Assembly: GCA_038503035.1 (NCBI GenBank)
Contig: JAVSML010024260.1
Span: 1,331,953 to 1,395,952 of the forward strand
Direction of reading: 5' to 3'
Origin: Crocodylus rhombifer
Taxonomy: Eukaryota > Chordata > Crocodylia > Crocodylidae
DNA: 64,000 nucleotides
In this document: in pieces, positions 1-13,110 of the stretch
Layout: every line of letters starts with the position of its first letter
How positions within the stretch are numbered: position 1 is the stretch's first letter
Notes under the pieces: generated by a model
Told to the model about the DNA's origin: nothing
What the model saw: only the letters and a program-made list of their open reading frames with translations
Database searches by the model: none
Position numbers and translations under genes: made by a program

Positions 1-210
1 GGCAGCAGTGGCAGGCAGGGAGTGGGTGGTGGGGAGGGGATGTACTTTTGAGCACAGAGGGGAAATGGGGTGGAGCGTAGATTCTTGCCTGCTTTGGGGA
101 CTTTAAAGGAGTCCCCAGAGGCTCCCACAGAGTGGTCAAATCCTAAAGTGGGGGGGCACAACCACATCACTGCACCCCCTCTGGATCTGTCCCTGGTTAT
201 GGCTATGAAC
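1..210. repeat. GC-rich repeat remnant with a terminal-repeat-like end
   Basis: A GC-rich stretch ending in CCCTGGTTATGGCTATG. On the other strand this reads as a start (CATAGCCATAACCAGGG) resembling those of the hAT-like element at 27552 and the GC-rich block at 18302. Only one end is inside the window. Weak call. Confidence 0.25.
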
Positions 211-1279
211 AGTTCTCCCTGTACCTCCAAGCAATAGATGATTTTTGTTCCTAAACTAAATGATGCTCTTCATGAAATGAATGTGTGGAAAGGCTGGACA
301 CTCAGTGACCATCCACTTGGATAGTTCCCTGTGAATCTCATAGTTAGACAGGAGTCCTCACCTTCCTAACGCTTAGATTCTGTATAATCTGTAGGGAAAT
401 TCCATGGAGCTCAAGGATGTATAGAAAAGCAGGGAATTCATGCAGCTGGCCCATGTCTGTCATGTTTTTAGACCCACTCTCCCTACTGATGTGGCAGTGA
501 CTGAAGTGTAGGGAAGACATACCTGATCTGGCTGAAACTAGCAATCTCAGCTTTAAAATATGTATGATCCTTGGAAACGTACTTTTGCTTTTCTCCCCTA
601 AACCACACAAGCTTGGAAAGCCACGTAGCTTCTTTAATTGAGCAAAAATATCTCATAATTATGTTTTTCAATACTTTTCAGAGAGCAAGGGCATAAAAGG
701 TTCAGATGCACAGCTGAAATTGGTGCAGAGGCCTAGGCTTTGACATTTCTCATTTGGATCAAAATTGCACAAAGCTTCAATTTTCAATAAATACATAAAA
801 ACACATTACTCCCCAATGAATAGATTTTTAAATTCTATTTATTGAGAGTACATTCTGAAAAACACCTACTGATCTAAATGATTGATACGAAGCTTTGCTA
901 CTTTCCTGCTTGTAAGAATGTTTTCTGAGAGTAAAGTTTAGTCTTATATCAAATAATTATTTGAAAAAAAAATTAAATCCAGTGATCTTAATTTTTTTCT
1001 GTCTGGTATAGAAAAGAGTATGATAATAAGTGTGACTGTTAGGGAATCTTTTATTTCTCAGAAACTTGTGACGAAGGGATTTATTCTTCAGCTATGGATT
1101 ACAAGCTCCAAAGATTCAATGCTCACAAAACCACATTAAGTAATTCTTGCAACAGCTCTGTGAGGAAGTTAAAAATATCATTTCACTGACCACTTAAAAT
1201 GCAGCCAACAATGGACTATAGCAGTATAATGCTGCACTAAATTTAGGATGAGAAGTGAAGAATAATCTTTATTCTAACT
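211..1279. other. AT-rich intergenic sequence, nothing recognised
   Basis: No exon, RNA gene or repeat could be recognised. Short open frames here have no recognisable content. Confidence 0.5.
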
Positions 1280-1610
1280 GGGCTTCTCTACGTGTGCCCA
1301 GTTACCATGCAGGAATTTAGGTTACTGCACAGTAACCTAAAATTACTGTACAGTATGGTTATGCAGCTATACGTGCATGCCTGTATTGCTCAGTAACTAT
1401 GGTGACTTATGCTGACTTGGGCATAAATGTGCTACCTACCACACCCGATTAATTACAGTAAGGCATGTGTAGATGCCTTAATGCGCCGTAACACTGTGTG
1501 TGTCTGGACAGCGTTACTGTGCTGTAATGCCTGCACATGTAGACATCAGTGTAAAAACCACTTAGTGTGCAGTAAGTTACCACGCAGTAAATGCACATGT
1601 AAACATGCCC
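1280..1610. mobile_element. MITE-like element with GGGC ends
   Basis: Starts GGGCTTCTCTACGTGTGC and ends with the inverse GCACATGTAAACATGCCC (14 of 18 positions pair). It is flanked by ACT on both sides, a possible 3-bp target duplication. The interior has repeated TTACTGCACAGTAA-like palindromes, shared with the element at 46815-47177. It resembles the Chompy/Harbinger-type MITEs of crocodilians; the family name is from memory. Confidence 0.6.
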
Positions 1611-1655
1611 ACTGAAGAGAAAATGTAAGCTGCTAATATGTAATTCTCTGACATA

Positions 1656-1752
1656 GATCACCCCAACACTCCACCGATCATTAAATATAGTTTTTGTAGG
1701 AGATTACCTTCTTCTACAAGAACTATAATGATCAATGCAGTGTTGGGTGATG
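1656..1752. repeat. Imperfect inverted repeat, about 45-bp arms
   Basis: The left arm (from ATCACCCCAACACT at 1657) pairs with the right arm ending GTGTTGGGTGAT at 1751, through GATCATTAAATATAG against CTATAATGATC, around a loop of about 10 nt. It could be a small old MITE or a hairpin transcript precursor. No target duplication was identified. Confidence 0.55.
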
Positions 1753-1759
1753 GTCCAGG

Positions 1760-1880
1760 AAAAATGCAAGAGATAAGGATTTTTGTGGGTGGTACCTTTT
1801 ACAGGACTAACTGTACAGTTGGGAGGAACATAGACAAGCTAAGGTAGGGTACAGTGGTACCTGAAAACTTGTCTGTGTTC
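1760..1880. repeat. Degraded copy of the repeat at 19620-19775
   Basis: The GGTACCTTTTACAGGACTAAC stretch (1791-1811) and its flanks align with GATACCTTTTATTAGGCCAA in the better copy near 19697. It is a dispersed repeat of unknown class. Confidence 0.35.
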
Positions 1881-3207
1881 CTCACACTTGCCCCTTACAT
1901 TTAATGATCACAAGTGATAAGGGAATTCTCAGCTTTATATGATTTCTAAAAAAAATGGGTTATTTGGCAACAAAATCTGCTCCCCACGCCCCCAACATGC
2001 TGGAAATTGGTTCAGTTAAGACTCTTAGGGATAAGCGCCTCCTATGGAATTATGAAGAGTGTTTTCTTTTCTTTGATGTTGTTGAAGTTCTTTGATGGTG
2101 CTTTGAAATGCCCAGTTCCTGTACGTAAACCCAACCTTCTCAATCTGTTGCCTCACTTCTACTAATGACTTTCATCATTGCAAAGAACAGTGCTTTCTTA
2201 GGTCCTGTTTGCCTGCTTCCTTCTCTCATTCAACCTGATATTTTTGTTAATAGTTATGTCCATTATAATAGTTTATTCTGTTAATGAGAGAAGGCTATAA
2301 GTTATTTTTTAAGTGAGGTAAGCCCTTGTGTGTTCTATCTTATCTAAGCAAGATTGAGAAATCGTTTGCCCTTTATTTGTATTAAACAGATGTATATACT
2401 TTGTTACAAGTCATTAGTGCTATAAAGAGATTGCTTTCCCTATTGATAACCTAGATAGGGAATTCAGGAGTAAATTGCCAATAAATAAAGCGTATGCTTG
2501 TAAGTGCTATTGATTCTCACTGAGCTTAGAAGAATGTTTTGTTAGTAAAACTCTTTCTGAATGTGCAAGTGAGGTAAAAATATTTAGTGAGGCTCTTGCT
2601 GAGAAAGCAACTTTAGGCAGCTAACTCACCTCTTTTGAAAGATCTGCTATTCCATAGTTTAAAAAAAGATAAAGTTCTTCCTACTGCTGGCAGGATCCCC
2701 TGTAGGCAGCCATTGGTCAACCAAGAGTACAGCAAAGCATTTTTTATCAGACAACTCCAGGAGACAGGAGAGATCCCAAGCTTCCATTAAGTAAACCAGT
2801 GAAGGAAAACTCAACAGAGCAGGGACCTGAGATGAGAGGAGAGCAAGGAGAATGCAGGTCGGGGGAAAGTTGGGCAGTATAAATAGAGAGAGAACATTTA
2901 TCTTAATTGGTTGATGACTGTCCAGAGGGTCCTGGCACAATCCAGCTTTGCCACCTCCTTTTTGGGGGGGAAGAGGCAGAAGTGTACTGATGTCTGGATA
3001 TTGAGTAGCCACTACACAGCTGCTCTAGACTTCTGTTGGGGTTCCATTAATGTATCCTGATGGCCACACTGTCCTCAGAGGAGTCAAGAATGACAGAAAT
3101 GCAAATGCGGCATTCACCCACACTCCCAGGTCTTGTGCAGTCAGAGCTTTTTGTGTTACACTGTGCAACAGAAAATTGGGCTCTGTGTTCTTTTTCACAG
3201 TCATTGC
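1881..3207. other. AT-rich intergenic sequence, nothing recognised
   Basis: No coding exon or repeat was recognised. The 117-codon minus-strand frame at 2659-3012 has no recognisable domain. Confidence 0.45.
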
Positions 3208-3735
3208 TTAGATTCACAGATGTAGGGTCGGAGGGGACCTGAGCAGATCATCAAGTCCAACTTCCTGCCATGAGCCACTTAGTTAAGCTCATATGACCCC
3301 AGCTAGGTAGTAATCAATCCTCATATGACCCCAGCTAGGTAGTAATCAATCCCCCTTTTAATGACCCCTAAGGTAGGAGCCAGCACCACTTCCCTTGGAA
3401 GCTGGTTCCCGATCCTGGCCATCCTGACTGTGAAGTAGCACTTCCTGATGTCTAGCCTGAACCTACTCTCAATCAACTTGTGGACGTTATTCCTTGTTAC
3501 TCTGGGAGGTGCTCAGGGGAACAGGGTCCCACCCATTCCCCTCTGGTTCCCCCTAGTAAGTTTATAGACTGCCACGAGATCCCCCCTCAGCCTTCACTTG
3601 TGGAGGCTGAACAGATCCAGGTCCCGTAGCCTCTCCTTGTTGGGCTTTCCCTGCTGCCCCCTGATCATGTGAGTGGCCCTCCTCTGGACCCTCTCAATGC
3701 TGTCCACATCCCTCCTGAAGTGTGAAGGGCAGAAT
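3208..3735 (-). mobile_element. CR1 LINE, 5'-truncated 3' end
   Basis: Read on the minus strand, this is the end of CR1 ORF2 and its short 3' UTR. The + strand shows AGGGTCGGAGGGGACCT near 3225 (the complement of the CR1 tail), then the complement of the 'GDLVA.YKF' and 'RVQRRATHMI' coding stretches, ending at 3735. The reading frame is broken. An internal 32-bp tandem duplication lies at 3288-3351. Confidence 0.85.
3288..3351. repeat. 32-bp tandem duplication inside CR1
   Basis: Two identical 32-bp copies (3288-3319 and 3320-3351), each beginning CTCATATGACCCCAGC. CR1 has this segment once, so the duplication arose after insertion or in this copy's parent. Confidence 0.85.
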
Positions 3736-6700
3736 TTTGAATTTCTATGTCAACTGTTAAGAACTAGACTCAAAGCATGCTTTCACTTGGTTTTTACCTG
3801 TAGAAAAATAACAGAGCACTTCTGTTTCAAGGAACTCTAAAAGACCATGACAGGTCAAATGTTTTTAGCATGATTGATTCATATTTGAAAACTCTAGGTT
3901 TATCTTCTGAATCATGTTTGCACACCTACCAGTACTTACATTATGTGGCACTCCTTGCAAGCTTCTTAAGGCACCACGGGTTGCCATGGTACCCTAGTTG
4001 AGAATCACCGATTTGCACTGTAGAGCAATGATTCTCAACCAGCAATTCTCATTTCTTACCAGCACTTCTAAAATGTTGAGAAAATGTACCTCATTATATA
4101 AAATGTTTTCAACAACAAAATAAGAATGATTAGAAACAATACTATGTTCCCATATGGCCGTGTTGTTTGACTTCTAAACATAAATGTATCCCAGTGGAAT
4201 AAAGGTGATCATTATATGATATAAAACATTTTGATTGCTGTTGATTATGTACATAATTCTCCTTTGGCTACATTAATAGCCACACGTTAATTTAAAAAAA
4301 GGCATAAAAAGATGTTAAATGTGGAAGATATGACCAAAAAATGTTGAAGGTGTTTTCTTTGTTATATAGTTCCTGACATTGTAAGCGTGAAGAATTTTTT
4401 TTGAGACTAAATGCATTTGTGACTAAACGCATTTGATATAAATGTGACCATTACTTTAATAGCATTGAAGTAGTTTACTGAACTGATGCAGATAAGAGAG
4501 TACTCACAAAACCTCAGACATTCAGATTCCTTTGGGCTACGCTTTTCTTGCAAAGGAGGAAATGCTGTTTGTCGCTGAAGATCAAACCCTGGGAACAACA
4601 TCAGAAATGGCAGTCTGTGAAAGACTATTGGGCAAATGATAACTACAAAGGGCCTTGAGAATGAAGGACATATGTTCTCTATTTAGTGAGATACTAAACA
4701 TTATCTTTCATTGTTCAATACCAGAAAATCATATTTACATATAATCATGGCTGAGAACTGATACACAAACTGGGCATTTTTCCAACATTGCTTTCTCCTG
4801 TTTTTCTCTTCTGACATGTAATTTTTCTCCTTTAGCTCTCTGTTTCCTTATTCATCTTTCTCCTTACAATATTAGTATTAATGTTTTTTTGTGTTTCCTT
4901 TGGTGACTTGTTTATATTTCCTTCTCCAAGAAAATTAAAAGTTTCGATTGTGGGTGTGTGTGTGCATCTACATTTCACCTAAACTATGCATCCTTTGCCT
5001 AACATACTCATAAACATTAGTATGTATACCTGGTGAGAGCAGATGGTTTTAGAATGAAAAACAACAGGCTACAATTCAACTCAACCACCTGAGGGCACTG
5101 CAATACTATTTCCCTACATTTAAAAACAATCTTATGAAAAGAGACAGTGTCTGTAATATTTTAGTGCACTTCATAATCACTAAACAAGGAAGATGGGAAA
5201 ATGAGAACCAAGTCCTGATCACCTTGCTGAAGCAAGGTCTGTTGCTGAAGATGATGGGATGCCCATCAGTAAGATGACTACACAATTCCAGACATGTTGT
5301 CATAGCCATTTATCAGGAAAGCATGACATTGATTCCCTTTTACAACTAAACTCTTATACCACATATGCAATTTTGAGAGACATTGTAATTTTAAATGCTC
5401 TATTGCTAGCATAGCATTAATATACTATGTTCATAGCTGTGTCAGTTGCTCAAAGTGCTAAGACTTAGCTACGAAGGAAAACAGAAAACCAAAGTTATCA
5501 CCTCTTTTTTCTTGTTCTCAAGTTCCTCTTCTCTTCCCCGTGCTCCACATGATTCTTCTCAGTGCTTTTTTTCTCTCTCTCCTTCCCTCTTTCCAGTTTT
5601 TCAACTCCTATCCCTACCCCTCATCCCTTTTCCTTCCTTCCTCTTCACTCTTTTATTCACTTCTCTGATTTTACTTTCCTCTATTCTCCTCTTTTCCCCA
5701 GTACATAGTTGGTAACCTGACAAATGGTGCCAAGGATAATTCACTTAAGCAGGGTCCCTGCAGCTGTGGTTGGCTCTATGGCGCTGCAGATTGACTTTCA
5801 GTTATTCTTCTTCTTTGAAGAGGAAAAAATAATAGAAAATACATAACTTCCTGGTTCACTTGTAATAACCCTCCTTGACACAAGGCCACAAATCATCCCC
5901 TCAAAATAAAGCTGTTCCATTTCTATTGGACTCCCTTCTCAACTTAACCTCCTGTTGCGTTTTATGACTACCCCAGTCCTCCTCTAGCATCAAGCATTGG
6001 TTTGCTGGCAGAGAGATTCCTCCTTTCCTTCTCTAATTCCAGCTGTCTTGGCTGAAGTACATGGGCCCTGCTCTTGCTGCTTGCTGAGCTCTGGAGGAAG
6101 TTGCAAGGAATGGGAGTTGGAATGAATGGAAGTTGCAAAGAATGGCTGCTTGTAGCCAGGAAACGCAGAGGGACTATTAAGGAGTTTTTTGCAGTACGCT
6201 TCCAGAAAAGTGGCCTGGACAATTTCCTGAGAGATAGTGTTTCAGAACATATAGCTGTCTCAGTCAAAGCAGGACTGCTGGCGAATGGTTTTTTACATTT
6301 TCCCCTTCTTTCAGATCAATGTGAGAAGTGAGGGCTGCAGCATCATTTGGTGCTTTCTTACACAAGCAGTCCTTTGGGTGTATATCAAAGGCAATCTGAG
6401 GCAGTGGCTATTGGAAGAGAACATTATCTAGACCTCACCCATGTGAATAGTGGTGCTGTTATAATAGGATTATGGTGTCTAAAAATACCTCCTGCCAGAA
6501 GTTTTCTGGAATCAAAGGGAAAAGGCCTGGGCACTTTCTTGGCCTCACTTTTTTTTAAAAGTCTATACTGTCCTCTCCAGAAACTATATCCCTGCCCCAT
6601 AACATCATTTCTCTGTGGCCACAAGGACAGAGAGACAGGGCGGGGTACCCATGGATATTTCCAGGGGGAATACCTGAATATTAGCCGAAATACTTTGTGC

Positions 6701-9700
6701 TTCTACCCAACCACAGAGGTCAGAATAGAGCAAGTAGAAGGGCCAGAGACTTCCAGAATAGGATGTGGCAGTTACTTGACATGCTCAAGAGCTGCTTCTG
6801 AAATGAGATCAGAAGGTTTAAATGTAGGTAATCCTCCTCGCAGGTCACGTTCTGAGAGATGATTGGGGTGTTTATTATAAGCACAGAAGTTAAAACAGGC
6901 CTGTGGATTGATCCAAGATTGAGTGATATGTCTGCTGTTAGTGCTGGATCACAATGCTGGTACCACTTTGGACACAGGACTGCTATTCCTGCTTTGCATG
7001 CTGGAGAAGTCTTCTGCTTGGTCCACTGCAATGTGTTTTATGCACCTAGAAGGAGTGGAAGAAACTCTCACAGTTCTTAGCTAATTGCTTGAGCTTGGGG
7101 TTTTGTCTCAGTTAAGACAGAGCAAAGGCATAGCTTTGTGAGGTTAGGGCTTTTAAACTCTTAGCTAACTTAGTTGGGTTTTTGGAGAGACGACTAAATT
7201 ATGAATTTTACAGGAAGCCTCACAGAAAGCAAGCGTATTTGCTAACAGTTTTAGTCTAAAAGGTAAAGCATTTAAACTACGTTGTATTATATTATGTACT
7301 ATTCATTATGTTTTCAGTGGGTACTCAATATTTGTTGCATAAAGAAACTGTATGGTACGATCTCTCTGAAGTTTAACTACAATAGTCCAGAGATTTAATC
7401 CTATATTATGTTTCTAAAGGATCATGAAGGCAGAATTCTGGCCTGTGTTTTAGGAAAGAGCTAACATGAGGAGTAAAAAGAAAGGAAGTGTAACATGCAT
7501 ACATACATATTTATACATTGCTTCCCACCCCAATACTCCAGTATACCTGTGTGCACAAAGTTCAATGATTAACAGACTCCATCTGCTATATACTTCTTTC
7601 TCCTGCAGTTTGCTCAGCCATCATCCAAAAACCTTATTTGTTTAGGTTCAGCCTCTTGGTCCCTACAAAAATATGTTTACACATAGCTTCGGCCAAAAGC
7701 CTCCACCATTCTTTTCACATTTGGCACTTTTTTGCTGTGCACAGCAGCAGAGAAGTCAAGGACTGAATAGGCACAGAGGCTAAAATTACTGTTTGTCACT
7801 GAATCCACATCTATTCTTGCCCAAAGCCTCTCCATTGTTCTTTTTCAAGTTACCTCCTGAAAAAGTATTTCTATACTTTAAATGATTTTTCATATAGTCA
7901 ATTTTCTATGATAAAAAGCAAATAATTAGGCAAAAATCACACTTGTAAATTTGTAAACAATGCTTGGAACAGAGTAAGAATATTCCACTGTCTTCTGTAT
8001 TTGGTGCTAGAAATGATCTGATATGATTTTCCATAAAAGGACTTCCTGGGAGCACTACTGGAGAAAAAGTCATGTTAAATAAATGTTTAAAAAATTACTT
8101 TAAGTTACTTTAACAAATATTTATTCACTTATTATAAGTGAAAAAAGGATAAAAAGTGAAAAACGAAGTTGGATTTGTAAACAAAACTCTGCTTGTAATA
8201 GTCATAAAAAGAATACCTGATTAAGGAAAACAGATTATAATTAAGGAAAAGTAGATTATATTTAGTTATCATGCTGTAAAATTCTAGTTTTGTAGATCCC
8301 CAACTCTTTCATTAAACCATTACACTATCTCACAGAATCCTGCCACTACACTTTCAGTTACAATATAATGGTGCTTATTAAGGAGAAAAAAAGAATATTT
8401 GGAGACAAATCACTGCAACAGATTGATGATTTTGAATTCAATATGGGTAAAGAAAAAAGAAGGCTTTTATGTCTGCTGAAAGGGAAATCATTTTATTTCA
8501 AGACTAGCAGGTATGCAAGACAGGTAAGACTTACAGATGATAGCTTCCATTTAAGTAGGGAAAGTTCAGTAAGTTTCCCTCTTCATGTTGATGACCTTAT
8601 TGCAGAATATTTAGTATGCATTTCTCAAGGCCAGCTAAAAAAGTTTATTTTTTGACAGCGTGAACAGTTGAGTTATTAGGTGGCTCAGAAAATTCCAAGA
8701 CAGACCAGGAAATTTGTCTTCAAACCACCAGAAAATGGGGAGCAAACTTGGAAAATAAAATACGATGGGAACAGCAAGGTTCTTTTCAGTAAGAAGTTGT
8801 AAAGGAACATGAAAATTTAGACTCAGATCCACCAAGTTATTTAACTACAGTCTGCCTATTAAACACCTATGTCAACCATATAGGCAACAATGACATGCTC
8901 AAAACAATGTCCAAGCTTCCGCCGGGAGCCATATGCCTCAGCACTGACACTGTCCTACAGCTTGGCTTGCTTGAGTCCAAATTCTAGAGTCTCTGGTATA
9001 AGAATCTTAAAGCAGTTTTCCCCCTGAATATCTTGCCAAAAGGGCGCGATCCCTTATGTGTACTCACTGTCTGCCATCAGGAATAGGATGCATGGGTCAC
9101 CTCAAGGAAGCAACCAAATCTAGCCAAGATTGGAACATGTGTGGACAACTTACCTTCAAGAGACAAAGTAGGTAACTCTTCTTTATTTGCCTAGCCCTAA
9201 TGTGTGACTTAAGTATTGCATTAACAAGCCCTAAAATAACCTGGTAATTTATTTAAAAAAGATTAAAAGCAGCCTGTGCTTTTTTTCTTAAATGGGAACA
9301 TGCAGAACATCTCATGCTCTGCTCACAAGTGTCCAGAAATAGATTTTTTTTTCTAATTTAGTATAACTACAAAACTATCTACAGTTTAGCAGTGTGAAAC
9401 TAATGCAGAAGGGCAAGAGAGTATATGAGTGCCGGGTTGAAAAGATACTAAGCCATCAGAGAACTCCAATCATAGGTAATGATAAGTTAAATGGAAGACT
9501 GGAAAATAAATTGTAATTGCCCAATTCAATGGAAATATCTAGTTCAGCTAAATGTGTGAAATAATGCATGGATCAGTGGTTTCAGAGAACAAGGTAGTTA
9601 GAAAAAGCAGCAGTACCTTATTCTACCAAAAATCTATCTATTTTAATGAGTTAATATACAGAGTTGCTTTTATTTATATAGTCATTAAAATAAAATTGTA

Positions 9701-11350
9701 AGTGGAACTGGTAGTACAGCCCATAACTAAAAATGCCCTGCAGTTCCCATTGTAAGACCCTGATTTCTGGTTGTTTTTTTTAAAAAAAATGTTACATACC
9801 TTAACCATCAAGGCTAAAAAGTTCCATGCCAAGCATCTGCCTTGGCTTTTTCCTTCTTTGTAAGGTCAGTAATATAATTCAGCTGGGACTATAGAAGAAC
9901 AAATGTTTTAATCATATTAAAAACATTCTGCAACTGTTTCATAGAGATGGTTTTGCACCTCTATGCGTGAAATTCATTAAGATAATGAACTGAAGTAAAA
10001 TTAATCCCAGCAAAAGTTAATCACAGAAGTTAATCACAGAGACAGTAATGCATAGGATTTTTTCACAGTCACATAAAACACTGATAATAACAATTATATA
10101 TCTTATTTATATATGTACATAAGCCATGTTAAGGGAAAAAAGAAGTTACAACATATTTTCTTTAAGCCTTTCTGATTTCTTTAGTTCTGAAATATTACGG
10201 TTTCTGCTAAGTATCTACTTAGGTTTTCTTTTTAGTAACCAGAATTCCTTTCCCCTCCCCTCCATCTTTAAAGCAGACTTCTTTGCTAGATATGAGAAAT
10301 AAATGGTATCTCCCCATATTCAAAGTAGGTACGCATTTACCACCCTTAGTACTCACACAAAAAATAAGTATTTTACTGCAACTTACAATTTTACTTACAT
10401 AAGTATTTTACTGCACTTTTTACAATTATTGGAGAATAAAAAGAAAGCCCAGGCCAGGCTGAATGTATCATACAAACTTTTCCTGGGAGTTCCATTCATG
10501 GACATTTGAACCTTTTCCTACAAAATACTCACCCATCACTCTCACTCCTTTCAGCTCTCCTTACTTGAGAAAGTAAACTTTGGAAATCTTGCAAAGCAAA
10601 GCACTCCAACACAGCAGAACACTTGACTTAAGCCCAGCCCAGTGGTACAAGCCACTGATTCTGAAACTAAATCAGCAACTTAACATAAATTCAAACTGAG
10701 CTACACTGGGACCCTACCTGACAGAAATACTGGCAAACGGGACTAGAAGACTGGAAGACCTGAGAAGCAGCTTCAGTATGAGATAAGGGTGTTCACATCT
10801 AGAATCAGGTAAATACACAGGTTCTGGGTAAGAACAAAAGATCATGAAGACTCTTCAGCGGGTTAGAACCTGCTCAAATCCTAGAAGACCAGCAAAGAGT
10901 CTAGTCCTATAGCAATAGAACCAGAGCATGCAGTAAGAGTTTAGTGGCATCAGTTTTCAAATAGGCAGGCTTTGGAGATATTGATAAGACCTGACTATGG
11001 AGCTGGCTTTTACCAATTAAGAACATTATTATATAGTACAATTAGAGAAATCTATTATAATAATATAATAAAGCATAATTGATTTTTGGAATGAAAGTTT
11101 CTTTCAGGTCTAAAATCAGTACTGAAGAAAAATAAAAATGTTTCCAAGTTCTATGAGTCCCTTCTGAAATCAAGAACTTCATTTTTTACCTCAGCTTGAG
11201 TTTGTGCAAACTGCATTGACAAGAATGGTTACATTTTGGCTAGCTGTCAAGTTCTATATGACTATGTAGCAATACTGTATACTAATTACTATACTCCATT
11301 GTATGAAGCACTGGAGAGCTAGGCCTTTCCTATGCTGAATTACCAATATT
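3736..11350. other. Intergenic sequence without recognised genes
   Basis: Mostly AT-rich. Around 3985-4045 there are hAT-like ends (TTGAGAATCAC, then GATTCTCAACCAG) too decayed to delimit. A pyrimidine-rich tract (CT/TTCC) spans 5500-5702. Open frames at 6074-6862 and 8368-8655 contain no recognisable domain, splice structure or repeat similarity and are probably chance. Confidence 0.4.
5500..5702 (+). repeat. Polypyrimidine tract
   Basis: About 200 bp with runs of TCTT, TCCT and CCTTCC. This is low-complexity sequence, and an open frame across it is a by-product of composition. Confidence 0.7.
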
Positions 11351-11443
11351 TAGTCTATTCGTTCCCCTTGTGCTCTTGAAAGCAAGATCTGAGAAATGTG
11401 TTCAGATCTTGCTTTCAAGAGCACAAGGGGAACGAATAGACTA
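11351..11443. repeat. Perfect inverted repeat, 42-bp arms and 9-nt loop
   Basis: The arm 11351-11392 (TAGTCTATTCGTTCCCCTTG...) is the exact reverse complement of 11402-11443, around the loop GAAATGTGT. No target duplication or known repeat was recognised. Perfect pairing implies a recent fold-back duplication, a conserved hairpin or an assembly artefact. Confidence 0.9.
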
Positions 11444-11899
11444 GGATGCAAGTATGTGAAGACTGAATTTTGTCCAAGATTTCTTTTTGGTTTTGAAGAT
11501 CTGTTTATATTAACAATGTGTACACAATCTCATTTGAACAAACAATAAGATACAACCAGGCAAGAATAAAATGTCTCTTGTTAAATGGTTTTTGCATGGT
11601 TGCTTCTCCACCATAATCCTACCAAAAATATCTTAAGAAGTTACTAACCACTGGACACAGTCTGAAAAGAATGTTGATTTTTTTTTTTAAAAAAGGGATT
11701 TTTTTTGGATGACTGGAGGTAGAAAGATGCAGAATATGTTACTAACCAATCTCTAGCCACCTAGAGAAATGATCTGCCATATTCACTTTTCTATGTTTAA
11801 AGTATGTGTTGGTAACCGTTATACAACTGTAGTGTTATAGTAACATTTATATTTACTAACATTTATATTTGAGACTCAAAGGAATAAAAACCACTTAGG
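11444..11899. other. AT-rich intergenic sequence, nothing recognised
   Basis: No gene or repeat recognised apart from short poly-T runs near 11680-11710. Confidence 0.5.
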
Positions 11900-13110
11900 T
11901 TGCGGCAGCTCAGATAGAAGCAGTGCTAATCTGAGCTGGGGCTTTTTGCCTCAGTACAGATGCTCAGACCTGCACTTTGGTGCAAAATAGTGCCGCTTGG
12001 GGCAAAATAACCCTGCCTGGCTCCTCCCAGATCTGCAGCCAAGGGGAGCTAGAACCTGGGACCAGCTCCTGTGCTGTCACCAGCAGTATAAAAAGCTGCC
12101 CTGTCCTGGCCCCATCAGTACAAAAACTGCCCTGGGAAGTAGCTCAGGGCTACTCATTCTTAGTAGGTTTAGGGGCCCAGTGATACCTGGGGACATGACC
12201 CCTTGTGCCAGCTGGACTGCTGAAGCAGCCCTGAGAGTTCCCTGCACCCTTTACCCACTGCAGCAGTCTGGCAGTGGGGGCTGCTGCCTGGATGTGACCT
12301 GCTGCCACTTGCCAGACCCAGATGGGGACTGCACAGCTAGTACATCTGCTCCTCTGGGCTGTGGCTGCAGGGTTGGCCTCTACTGCCATGTCTGCCCCCT
12401 GCCCAGCCATCTGGGCAGCTATCACCTGGAAGATGTTCCCAGTGTAGTGGCCTGCTTTGAACTGTCAAAGCATGTCCTCCTGGCCCCAGTTGGCCAGGAG
12501 GGCAACCACCTCCAGTTGGGTCCTGGGTGCCAGATCTGAGCAGGCTCCTCCACCTGGGTCCTGCCACTTGCATCCCTAGCAGGAATTCTGGTATTCCCTA
12601 TTGGAAAACTGAAAAATCCCTGAAAAAAAATCCCAAAGTCACTTTGTAAAATACCCCCAAATCCATGTTCCTCCACAATTAAAACAAAAGACCACTATAT
12701 ATATATAGAGAGAGAGACAGACAGTGATCAGTTTGGCAATGTTTTATTGATATATCTAGTGTTAAAGCAATTTGGAAGCCTACCAGTGTCTCCATCATCA
12801 TAATAAAGTGAATTATAAATAACTATATGTTTTGCTGCCTCCACAGGGGTTACAGCCCCCCAACAAAGTCTACAGCCCCCCACCAGGGGTTATGGCCCCC
12901 CACCAGGCCCACATACCTCACCCCCACTTGCTCCCCCAGCCCCCTTATTTTGCCTGGCCCCATCCTCTGCCAGCTCATGAAGTTCCCCCGATGGCTGCCC
13001 CCCCCAGACTTCCCCACTCCCCCAGATCTCCCAATGGCAGCCCTGCCTGGCCCCCTCCCCCGCTTGCACTCCCAGCCCCCGTCTGGATGCGCCCTTAGAC
13101 TCATTTTCTT
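11900..13110. other. GC-rich block, probably old repeat sequence
   Basis: Abrupt GC-rich, CpG-poor stretch in AT-rich surroundings, with degenerate tandem CCCCCCACCAGGGGTTA-like units at 12840-13000. Overlapping open frames on both strands (up to 180 codons at 11997-12539) are Pro, Cys and Gly rich with no domain. They reflect composition, not coding. Confidence 0.4.
12695..12722. repeat. TA/GA microsatellite
   Basis: A run of TA dinucleotides passes into GA dinucleotides and ends in GACAGACAG. Confidence 0.8.

Noticed and set aside
6347..6862. 171-codon plus-strand frame
   Set aside because: No recognisable domain, its start and end do not fit exon boundaries, and nothing around it suggests a gene.
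8368..8655. 95-codon Lys-rich frame
   Set aside because: AT-rich chance frame; no family recognised and no neighbouring exon.
11997..12539. 180-codon plus-strand frame
   Set aside because: Cys-, Pro- and Gly-rich with no domain, overlapped by open frames on the other strand in a GC-rich, CpG-poor block; no splice structure.
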